DNA from: Flavobacterium ranwuense | GTDB lineage: Bacteria; Bacteroidota; Bacteroidia; Flavobacteriales; Flavobacteriaceae | Direction of reading: 5' to 3' | Length of the DNA stretch: 64,000 bases | Assembly (NCBI RefSeq): GCF_004349315.1 | Contig: NZ_SMLH01000005.1 | Location: 62,001 to 126,000, forward strand | Translations under genes and position numbers: made by a program | The notes under the pieces: model-generated | Told to the model about the DNA's origin: nothing | Seen by the model: only the letters and a program-made list of their open reading frames with translations | Database searches by the model: none | Part shown: positions 35,832 to 42,993 of the stretch, one piece after another | Layout of the letters: each line of letters starts with the position of its first letter | Position numbering within the stretch: position 1 is the first letter of the stretch

Positions 35832-36617
35832 ATGAAAAATATTTATCTGAATGCCGGAACAATAAATGAAGTTTTTAATGACCTTGAAACTTCTTTTGAT
35901 GGCGTTTTAAATTCAAATAACAACGAATTTAATTTAGCATTAGATACCGATTTGATTAAGGGAAATATTGACGGGGTAACCTTTATAAATGGTATTACTT
36001 CGATTCAGGTCAACATGACATTTTGTGATAATGTAACGCTAAGTATGGAATCATTAAGTGCATCGTCAATTGTTTTTGCGTACTGCACTAAGGGAACTTT
36101 CAAACACAGCTTTGGCATATCTGGTCACCAATCAACACTTAAAAAACACCTTTCAACTGTTGTAACCAGTAGTCGAAGTATAAATACTATAGTACATTTC
36201 AAAAAAAATACGCCTGTTCAATTTTCGATTATAAAAGTGGAAACCGCTGGCTTAGCACATACCATCAATGATTCTTTAATCTCGAATTTGAAGAAAACCT
36301 TTTTAGACAAACAACCAAATTATATGTATCAAGGCATTCAAAATTTGAGAATTGCAGAAAAGTTCCATCAGTTTAATGCTATTACAGAGCAAGGAATGTT
36401 GGGGCACATCATGAAAAAAGACATAATACAATCTATACTAACGCTGGAGATTGATGACAACACAGACAACATAATTAAAATGTCACGTGCCATCAAATGT
36501 TCGGCTTTACATCAAATCAATGAATTAAAAAAGATATCCGGTTCTATTAAACAGTATACTTTTGACGCTATGTTCAGCAAAGTTATTAATTCAAAAAACA
36601 GGATATTTATTAAGTAA
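35832..36617 (+). CDS. AraC-type sensor-domain protein without DNA-binding domain
   Basis: This product of 261 residues begins MKNIYLNAGTINEVF; an upstream TTG at 35,763 would add 23 residues. From about 60 to 210 it resembles the N-terminal ligand domain of flavobacterial PchR/AraC-like regulators (TFINGITSIQVNMTF, CTKGTFKHSFG, VQFSIIKVE, GMLGHIMKKDIIQSIL). The two AraC helix-turn-helix motifs that normally follow are absent; instead there are about 50 unrelated residues. It may be a truncated regulator or a dominant-negative or signalling form. The family call is from pattern memory. Confidence 0.55.
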   Translation: MKNIYLNAGTINEVFNDLETSFDGVLNSNNNEFNLALDTDLIKGNIDGVTFINGITSIQVNMTFCDNVTLSMESLSASSIVFAYCTKGTFKHSFGISGHQSTLKKHLSTVVTSSRSINTIVHFKKNTPVQFSIIKVETAGLAHTINDSLISNLKKTFLDKQPNYMYQGIQNLRIAEKFHQFNAITEQGMLGHIMKKDIIQSILTLEIDDNTDNIIKMSRAIKCSALHQINELKKISGSIKQYTFDAMFSKVINSKNRIFIK

Positions 36618-36700
36618 CTTTTTAGAAAAAAATTTATTAAGCAGTGTCAATATTTTTGAAACTATTTACCATTTCAAGAATTAAGAAAATTCATTTTTGA

Positions 36701-36754
36701 AGTCAGCACTATAAATCCGATTTGTGAAAGCAAATCGGATTTATAGTGCTGACT
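36701..36754. repeat. Perfect 23-bp-arm palindrome
   Basis: 36,701-36,723 is the exact reverse complement of 36,732-36,754 with loop GTGAAAGC. Its core 30 bases are identical to the terminator core at 35,505-35,539. No T-run follows, so its role as terminator is doubtful. Confidence 0.85.
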
Positions 36755-36820
36755 ATTTAAACACCAAACGGCTATTTTGTGGGAATTTAGCATATTAACA
36801 TTTATTTACTAATCAAGGTT

Positions 36821-36850
36821 TTGAACCTATCGTATTGTGCTCTATATTTG
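36821..36850 (+). promoter_or_regulatory. Complete Bacteroidota promoter of cysE
   Basis: A -33 TTG at 36,821-36,823 is followed after 19 bases by the -7 box TATATTTG at 36,843-36,850, the canonical Bacteroidota spacing. The leader to ATG 36,899 would be about 40 bases. Confidence 0.65.
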
Positions 36851-36898
36851 TATTTCGAGCCATTTTAATAACTCCATTTCGATTTTATCATACCATAA

Positions 36899-37735
36899 AT
36901 GAATACTGAAACCATCCGTTTTTCGAACACACTACACGAAAACCAAAATAAAAATTGGGTAAGAGCCATCGATTCTTCTAAAATCATCAATTGGATTGAT
37001 GATTTATTCAGAATATTATTTCCCGAGAAAGTTTTGGAAACCATACAAATCGAATTGCTTTTGGACCAAAACAAAGCCAACTTTATTGCCATCCTTTCGG
37101 AAATCGTAAAAGATAAAACAGCCAATGAAATTCTGGATGATGCCGAATCTTTTTACACCGTACTTCCAGACTTGTACACTTCGATGCAAAAAGATGCACA
37201 AGCCATATTAGATACGGATCCTGCTGCCGATTGCATTCAGGAAATCATCAATTCCTATCCCGGTTTTTTTGCCATAGAAGTCTATCGTATTGCCAATGCT
37301 ATTGCTTCCCGCACCACTTGCCTGCTTCCGCGTATTCTTACCGAATATGCGCACAGCAAAACCGGAATTGACATTCACCCAAATGCTTCAATTGACGTCC
37401 CGTTTATGATTGATCATGGTACCGGAATTGTCATTGGCGAGACCACAATAATAGGAAAACACGTGAGTATTTATCAAGGAGTGACTTTGGGAGCGTTGCA
37501 AGTAGAGAAAAACATGCAGGAAAAAAAACGCCATCCTACCGTAGAAGACCATGTAATTATTTATGCTAATGCCACCATTTTGGGCGGAAGCACCATCATA
37601 GGAAACCACAGTATTATAGGCGGGAATACGTTTATAACCAAAAGTGTGAATCCGTATTCGTTTGTCATGCAATCCAATAAAAATACTGTTTTGAACCAGC
37701 AGGAAACAAAAGATATTAATTTTTTCTCCATATAA
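36899..37735 (+). CDS. cysE: Serine O-acetyltransferase
   Basis: This enzyme of 278 residues makes O-acetylserine from serine and acetyl-CoA. The helical N-terminal domain is followed by a left-handed beta-helix of hexapeptide repeats with GIDIHPNASIDVPFMIDHGTGIVIGE, VSIYQGVTLGALQ and KRHPTVEDHVIIYANATILGG. It belongs to the longer EpsC/NifP-like class. The downstream cysM begins three bases after its stop, so the two steps of cysteine synthesis are one operon. Confidence 0.94.
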   Translation: MNTETIRFSNTLHENQNKNWVRAIDSSKIINWIDDLFRILFPEKVLETIQIELLLDQNKANFIAILSEIVKDKTANEILDDAESFYTVLPDLYTSMQKDAQAILDTDPAADCIQEIINSYPGFFAIEVYRIANAIASRTTCLLPRILTEYAHSKTGIDIHPNASIDVPFMIDHGTGIVIGETTIIGKHVSIYQGVTLGALQVEKNMQEKKRHPTVEDHVIIYANATILGGSTIIGNHSIIGGNTFITKSVNPYSFVMQSNKNTVLNQQETKDINFFSI

Positions 37736-37738
37736 ATT

Positions 37739-38656
37739 ATGACAAAATACAACAACATACTCGAAACAATAGGCAACACGCCACATGTAAAAATCAATCG
37801 TTTATTTGGTGCCAACCATAATGTCTGGATTAAACTCGAACGAGCAAATCCCGGAGCCAGCATCAAGGACAGGATCGCTCTTGCCATGATCGAAGATGCC
37901 GAAGCAAAAGGATTGCTAAAAGAAGGCGGTACCATCATTGAAGCTACCTCCGGAAACACAGGTATTGGACTAGCGATGGTCGCTGCCGTAAAAGGCTATA
38001 AATTAACATTAGTAATGCCAGAATCCATGTCCATAGAAAGGCGCCGACTCATGAGCCTTTATGGTGCCGAATTTGTGCTGACTCCTCGTGAAAAAGGAAT
38101 GAAAGGTGCATTGGAAAAAGCACAGGAATTAGTAACCGAAATACCTAATGCCTGGTCACCGCTTCAATTTGAGAATCCTGCCAATATTGAAATTCACAAA
38201 ACTACCACCGCTCAGGAAATCATAAAAGCATTCCCTGACGGACTGGATTATTTGATTACCGGCGTAGGAACCGGCGGTCATATCACGGGTTGTGCCGAAA
38301 TATTGAAACAACATTTCCCCAACCTAAAAGTATACGCAGTAGAACCCGAAGCATCGCCCGTTATCAGTGGTGGCGCACCAGCTCCCCACCCTATTCAAGG
38401 AATTGGAGCTGGATTTATCCCCACAAACCTGCATACTGATTTACTGGACGGAACCATTCAAGTCAGCAAAGACGAAGCATTTACCTATGCCCAAAGAGCT
38501 GCCAAAGAAGAAGGCATGTTCGTAGGAATATCCTCTGGAGCATCGCTGGCAGCCGTGGCCAAAAAATTACATGAAATTCCTGAAAATGCTAAAATCCTGA
38601 CTTTTTGTTACGACACCGGCGAACATTATTTAAGCATCGAAGGCTTATTCGTATAA
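37739..38656 (+). CDS. cysM: Cysteine synthase (CysM/CysK family)
   Basis: This PLP enzyme of 305 residues converts O-acetylserine and sulfide (or thiosulfate) to cysteine. The PLP lysine lies in [10 protein letters not shown] near residue 42; [24 protein letters not shown] and [11 protein letters not shown] are the other family motifs. Length and the [13 protein letters not shown] segment favour the B type. It is tightly coupled to cysE and closed by a terminator. Confidence 0.93.
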   Translation: MTKYNNILETIGNTPHVKINRLFGANHNVWIKLERANPGASIKDRIALAMIEDAEAKGLLKEGGTIIEATSGNTGIGLAMVAAVKGYKLTLVMPESMSIERRRLMSLYGAEFVLTPREKGMKGALEKAQELVTEIPNAWSPLQFENPANIEIHKTTTAQEIIKAFPDGLDYLITGVGTGGHITGCAEILKQHFPNLKVYAVEPEASPVISGGAPAPHPIQGIGAGFIPTNLHTDLLDGTIQVSKDEAFTYAQRAAKEEGMFVGISSGASLAAVAKKLHEIPENAKILTFCYDTGEHYLSIEGLFV

Positions 38657-38677
38657 ACGAAAAACAATTTTAAAATA

Positions 38678-38712
38678 CAAACCGATTTGTGAAAACAAGT
38701 CGGTTTTTTTTA
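38678..38712 (+). terminator. Terminator of cysM
   Basis: AAACCGATTTGT pairs with ACAAGTCGGTTT (one G-T pair) around GAAA, followed by eight Ts. It is a diverged relative of the CCGATTTGTGAAAG palindromes upstream. Confidence 0.85.
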
Positions 38713-38723
38713 TGGTTTTTTTT

Positions 38724-38852
38724 GGGCGTGTCCTTGTTGCAGCACTATTCAATAAATCACTTTGCTGAGTACCGCAACAAGGTCAGGCTGTACGCTACAA
38801 TCTTTTATTACACTCCGCTTCATAAAAGGATTTTCACTGCCATCCTTCACGC
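38724..38852 (+). ncRNA. Structured intergenic element, three-way junction
   Basis: A closing stem GCGTG (38,726-38,730) / CACGC (38,848-38,852) encloses two arms. Arm 1 is CCTTGTTGC (38,732) with GCAACAAGG (38,774), nine perfect pairs. Arm 2 is AATCTTTTAT (38,799) with ATAAAAGGATT (38,822), one bulge. The single-stranded core AGGCTGTACGCTAC lies between the arms. Similar elements recur in Bacteroidota intergenic DNA (recollection, unchecked). Whether it is transcribed is unknown; it may be a mobile repeat and not an RNA gene. Confidence 0.4.
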
Positions 38853-39025
38853 AAAACCGGGCTAATTACAGACTCCCACACTTGTAAGAAACATCTCGCA
38901 AATAAAAAATACGTTTGATGATTTGTAAGATAATAATTAAAGTGTACATTTGAAAGTAATACGCTACGCAGTAGGGCCTATATACAAGTTAGCGGTAATT
39001 GCAAAACAGAAGAACCTCAAAGATT
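38853..39025. other. Intergenic stretch before the glycolipid-binding gene
   Basis: No gene is visible. The sequence ACAAGTTAGCGGTAATTGC just upstream of 39,000 has the look of the boundary sequences that accompany accessory single-gene units in Flavobacteria, but this is only an impression. Confidence 0.35.
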
Positions 39026-39595
39026 ATGCAGACAAATATAATTTGGACCGGAAAACTTTATCATTCAATAGAACATTGTACTTTGACAAAGACACTCGTT
39101 GGAAATGAAATAACTTCTACAATTATCGGTGTTTATAAAAATCAAATTTACAAAGTCGATTATCACATAAAGACAAATAAAAACTGGGAAATCACATTTG
39201 TAACTTTACGCACACTGGTTGACAATTCCGATGAATTATTAACTTTAGAAAAGAAAGATGGAAAGTGGTTATTAAATGACAAGCCTAATTACGATTTACA
39301 AAACATTTTTGACATTGACATTTCTCTGACACCTTTTACTAATACATTACCCATTAACCGACTGCAATTAAAAGGCAATGAACGGAAGGTAATAGAAGTA
39401 TTATATTTTGACATTCTTGAAAAACAAATTAAAAAAGTTAAACAAATTTATACACGACTTGGAACTGACCGTTATATTTACGAGAATTATGACAAAAGTT
39501 TTAAAACGGAGATAAAAATTGACAAACAAGGATTGGTAGTTGAATATCCGAAACTTTTCGAAATGACCGTTAAAAGCGAAAGCAACTACCACTAA
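39026..39595 (+). CDS. Putative glycolipid-binding (DUF1089-like) protein
   Basis: This product of 189 residues begins MQTNIIWTGKLYHS; an in-frame TTG at 38,999 would add nine residues. The pattern matches the putative glycolipid-binding family: opening IIWTGKLYHSIEHCTL, central DIDISLTPFTNTLPINRL and the end KQGLVVEYPKLFEM. No catalytic residues are known and the protein appears cytoplasmic. It forms a stand-alone unit bounded by intergenic repeats, which suggests an accessory, horizontally moving gene. Confidence 0.75.
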   Translation: MQTNIIWTGKLYHSIEHCTLTKTLVGNEITSTIIGVYKNQIYKVDYHIKTNKNWEITFVTLRTLVDNSDELLTLEKKDGKWLLNDKPNYDLQNIFDIDISLTPFTNTLPINRLQLKGNERKVIEVLYFDILEKQIKKVKQIYTRLGTDRYIYENYDKSFKTEIKIDKQGLVVEYPKLFEMTVKSESNYH

Positions 39596-39710
39596 CAGCT
39601 ACTACAACGGATTTGGGAATAGGCTTAATGGAAAGTTGGTTTTGTGTTTCGAATGATTTTGCAAATCCGAAAATAGGGCTTAATTTAGTCCCAAACCCGC
39701 TGTAGTAGGC
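39594..39710. repeat. Dispersed imperfect palindrome, copy A
   Basis: The outer arms 39,598-39,620 and 39,688-39,710 pair at about 20 of 23 positions (CTACTACAACGG... against ...CCGCTGTAGTAG). An inner perfect pair CGGATTTG / CAAATCCG is present. Copy B lies at 40,669-40,775, on the other side of the hydrolase gene. Confidence 0.8.
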
Positions 39711-39756
39711 AATGCTAACAATGACCATTCAAAAGAATTTTTTATATTAAACTAGT

Positions 39757-40656
39757 ATGAATACTAACTTTTTTTCTAACTCACTTTTTTGGTTATTATT
39801 AATAACTTTACCAGAAATGGTGTTTTCTCAATCGGCCAATTTTACCATTCAAGATGTAAAGTTTGAAAGTCAAGGCGTCACTCTTGCAGGCTCGATTTTA
39901 ACCCCTAAAAAAACATTTGCAGCAGTTGTAATTGTTCATGGGTCTGATCCTGTAAAAAGAGAAATGGAGTTCGCTAAACGTCTTGCCAAAGAAGGTATTG
40001 CTGTACTGACATATGATAAACGTGGAGTTGGAGAATCTGGCGGTGTATATGTAGGACCATCTGTTGGCACGAATAATATTGACACTACTAATCTTAATTT
40101 ATTATCTCATGATGCAAGTGCAGCAGTAAATACATTTCAAACCCATTTGAAAGATAAAAAAACACCAATTGGATTAGTTGGCTTCAGTCAAGCAGGATGG
40201 ATAATCCCAATTGCTGCAGGCAAAAATCCACAAATTGAATTTATGGTTTTATTTAGTTGCCCTACAATTACAACTCTAGAACAACTTCGATTTCAGTTTT
40301 ATACTAATGGAAACAATAATTTTTGGGAAAATCATACAGAATCAGATGCTCGTGAACATATTAAAGATGACCCAGACAGGTATCAATTCGTGGCGACTGA
40401 CCCAAAAATTTCTCTGAATACTCTATTGATACCAGGACTTTGGCTTTTTGGTGAGAAAGATATCCAAATCCCAGTAAAGTTGTGTATAGAGCAATTAAAT
40501 ACATTTAAAGTTCAAGGTAAACCTTTCGAATATACCTTGTTTTCAACATTAGGACACAATACTGCTTCTGGCAATATTACAGCACCTGTTGATATTTCAA
40601 TTCAATGGATAAAACAGAAAGCTTTAAACACTATGAAGTCTAAAGTATCAAAATAA
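39757..40656 (+). CDS. Secreted alpha/beta hydrolase
   Basis: This product of 299 residues has a signal peptide cleaved near VFS. The alpha/beta-hydrolase core shows the oxyanion region VVIVHGSDP, YDKRGVGESGG, the nucleophile elbow VGFSQAGW, the acid in FGEKDIQIP and the histidine in LGHNT. It resembles the acyl-peptidase/dienelactone-hydrolase-like esterases. The substrate is unknown. It is bracketed by copies A and B of a palindromic repeat. Confidence 0.85.
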   Translation: MNTNFFSNSLFWLLLITLPEMVFSQSANFTIQDVKFESQGVTLAGSILTPKKTFAAVVIVHGSDPVKREMEFAKRLAKEGIAVLTYDKRGVGESGGVYVGPSVGTNNIDTTNLNLLSHDASAAVNTFQTHLKDKKTPIGLVGFSQAGWIIPIAAGKNPQIEFMVLFSCPTITTLEQLRFQFYTNGNNNFWENHTESDAREHIKDDPDRYQFVATDPKISLNTLLIPGLWLFGEKDIQIPVKLCIEQLNTFKVQGKPFEYTLFSTLGHNTASGNITAPVDISIQWIKQKALNTMKSKVSK

Positions 40657-40668
40657 AGCACTACCTAC

Positions 40669-40775
40669 AACAGCTGCTACAACGGATTTGGGCAATTGGT
40701 TTAATGGAAAGTTGGTTTTGTATCTTTAATGTTTAGGCAAATCCGAAGATAGGGTTTAAATTAGTCCCAAACCTC
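40669..40775. repeat. Dispersed imperfect palindrome, copy B
   Basis: This copy matches A over about 105 bases, from AACAGCT through the TTAGTCCCAAACC block. The distal arm differs: it is replaced by a GC-rich hairpin (CGCCAAGCGGCG), so the outer stem no longer closes. The inner CGGATTTG / CAAATCCG pair is kept. Confidence 0.8.
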
Positions 40776-40826
40776 GCCAAGCGGCGGGACGTCAAACTGA
40801 CTAATAAATTAAGAAACATATTATAC

Positions 40827-41397
40827 ATGAAAAGAATTACTGTCTTCTGTGGATCCAGTTTTGGAAACGAAAAAAATTATGAAATTCAAGCTTTCAAACT
40901 TGGACTAGTAATGGCCGAAAATAATTATGAATTAGCGTATGGCGGCGCAAAAGTAGGTCTTCTGGGAAGTGTTGCAGATGGCGTCTTAAATCATAACGGA
41001 AAAGTATTTGGTGTTTTACCTAGCTTTCTAAATCGCAAACGATAGATTGACTGAATTATTCATTGTGGAAAGCATGCATGAGAAAAAAACCAAAATGAAT
41101 GAACTTAGCGATGGCATAATTGCTTTGCCTGGCGGATTTGGAACTCTGGAAGATTTTTTTGAAATGCTGACTTGGGCGCAACTTGGACTCCATAAAAAGC
41201 CAATCGGAATTTTGAATGTCGATGGCTTTTATGATTTGCTGCTGGAATTTGTTGCAAACATGGTCGATAAAGGTTTTCTAAAACCAACCAATCAGCAAAT
41301 GATACTGGTAAGTGATAATGCGGCAGATTTACTTGATAAAATGGAAAATTATGTCGCTCTCAAAGTTGGAAAATGGATTAAAAAAGGAAATGAATAA
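40827..41397 (+). pseudogene. LOG-family (TIGR00730-like) gene, frameshifted
   Basis: Two abutting frames encode one protein of about 190 residues. The first (40,827-41,045) gives MKRITVFCGSSFG and the nucleotide-binding GGAKVGLLGSVADG but stops after FLNRKR. The second (41,047-41,397, one frame over) continues TELFIVESMHEKKTKMNEL and ALPGGFGTLEDFFEMLTW. Intact relatives have a few more residues (KEI-like) at the junction, so loss of about five bases near 41,037-41,046 explains the break. LOG enzymes release cytokinin-type bases from nucleotides or act as related phosphoribohydrolases. The PGGxGTxxE glutamate is Asp here. Confidence 0.8.
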
Positions 41398-41516
41398 TTA
41401 AGAGAAACAGGACTTTAATTGTTTGACTCGTATACAAAAAGCAGTAAGTTCCATTTTCGATTTGTATTTGAGATTTTCTGACTAATTCCGACATCGCATT
41501 CAAACTAATTCAACAA

Positions 41517-42002
41517 ATGAATAATAATCAAAACGCGGTTAGCGCATTATTAGCCGAATATAAAAAAGCAATTATAGAATTGCAGCACATAATTTATGAT
41601 ATTTCACAGGAGGACTTAACATTTACAGTTGATAATGCAACTAAAAATCCGGATTGCAAATCCATTCAAACGTTACTTTCACATGTGGTGAGTTCAGGAT
41701 ATTCCTATTGTATTTACATTCAGAATTTTAAAGATATAAATAGCATCCGTCCCGAAAAAGTAAATCGGAGTTCTATTGTTGACTATATAAATGATTTAGA
41801 TAACGTTCTCAAATTCACACAGCAAACATTTGCAATTATTGAGGATGATGCACTTGAAGAACGTGATGCTTCAAAGAAAATTAGGACTACTTGGGGACAA
41901 CTTTACGACATCGAACAATTAATGGAACATGCAATAGTTCATATTTTACGCCACAGAAGACAAATTGAAAAATTTAAAACCATACTAAAACAACTGCACT
42001 AA
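41517..42002 (+). CDS. DinB-family metalloprotein
   Basis: This four-helix-bundle protein of 161 residues is of the DinB/YfiT kind. The histidines expected to bind a divalent metal appear in LLSHVV near residue 55 and in EHAIVHILRHRRQI at the end. DinB-like proteins act as thiol-dependent S-transferases or have unknown roles. The flanks show no operon partner, and this is another single-gene unit in the accessory stretch. Confidence 0.8.
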   Translation: MNNNQNAVSALLAEYKKAIIELQHIIYDISQEDLTFTVDNATKNPDCKSIQTLLSHVVSSGYSYCIYIQNFKDINSIRPEKVNRSSIVDYINDLDNVLKFTQQTFAIIEDDALEERDASKKIRTTWGQLYDIEQLMEHAIVHILRHRRQIEKFKTILKQLH

Positions 42003-42112
42003 ACCGCAAACAACTGAGCAGTAGTTTTTTTTATGATATAAAATAATATATTTACTCCAATTAGCATTAAAAAGATCAAGACGATTATTCAAAACCAAAA
42101 AATACGAACAAT

Positions 42113-42559
42113 ATGAAGTGGACAGCCTCTTTTTTTCTTATCCTAATTATCAATATGGTAGGTTACAGCCAGAAGATTGATGAATCTGCAGTTATAAAAA
42201 AACTACTTGAAAAAGAGTCCGCAACATGGAGAGCTGCCGATAGTAAAGGTCATACAGAGTGTTGGCACATTCAACCGTACAGCCGAATATTAATTTCGAC
42301 TGCAGATGGAATGACACTTGATATTCCGCCAACTGCAATGATTAACACAAATCCTAGTGCCATGGGAAATGGCGGTTTTTCCGTAAATACAAATTATAAA
42401 ATGAGTATTAATGGGAACAGTGCCTGGGTAAGCCATGACGAAGAATCTACGGCTAAGGATGGCAAAAAAACGTTTTCCTATGAAATTCGATTATTAGAAA
42501 AAATAAAAGGACAATGGAAATTAGTGGGACAATCCATCCACTTGTATAATCCAAAATAA
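42113..42559 (+). CDS. Secreted NTF2-like protein
   Basis: This product of 148 residues has a signal peptide cleaved near GYS. The mature part has the SnoaL/DUF4440-like pattern of an NTF2 fold: an N-terminal helix with KLLEKESATWRAADSKG and beta strands with AWVSHDEES and WKLVGQSIHLYNPK. Similar Bacteroidota proteins are labelled endo-arabinase without evidence. No active site is recognised. Confidence 0.65.
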   Translation: MKWTASFFLILIINMVGYSQKIDESAVIKKLLEKESATWRAADSKGHTECWHIQPYSRILISTADGMTLDIPPTAMINTNPSAMGNGGFSVNTNYKMSINGNSAWVSHDEESTAKDGKKTFSYEIRLLEKIKGQWKLVGQSIHLYNPK

Positions 42560-42993
42560 TCTTCAAAACTTCATCTGCAAGGAATTATCACTATGTTTAG
42601 TAACCACTAAATAAAATCCCTATGTTTAGATATTTCAAAAAAAATAAATTTCGATCCAAAAAAAGACTAATCTCCACTGAGTCCCAACTTGCATTACCCC
42701 AAACGAAATAAAATCACAAACAACTGTTTATTAAATACTTAAAATAAAAAATATTAAAAAAAAGTATTCTTTTTGTACCAATAAAATAATTATTTGTTTA
42801 AATTTACAGTATTGGTTTAAACAGGCTGGAACACCTACTACCTCTTCTTTTAAACTTGATATGTAAATTTCAAACCTACTTCTGAATTACAAAATTTACT
42901 ATCCTATAAACTAAAAATCCGCCCCAGTAATTTTCTATTGTTTCTTATCCAGCATACCAATAATGGTCTGTTTCTATTACAAAAACATACGAA
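42560..42993. other. Intergenic region upstream of ppsA
   Basis: These 434 AT-rich bases hold no supported gene. A palindromic pair TGTTTAAA (42,795-42,802) / TTTAAACA (42,816-42,823) about 170 bases upstream of ppsA could be an operator. A short Lys/Arg-rich frame at 42,622-42,711 was judged chance. Confidence 0.5.

Noticed and set aside
42622..42711. Lys/Arg-rich 29-codon ORF upstream of ppsA
   Set aside because: Its composition follows an A-rich stretch, and there is no promoter or family evidence.
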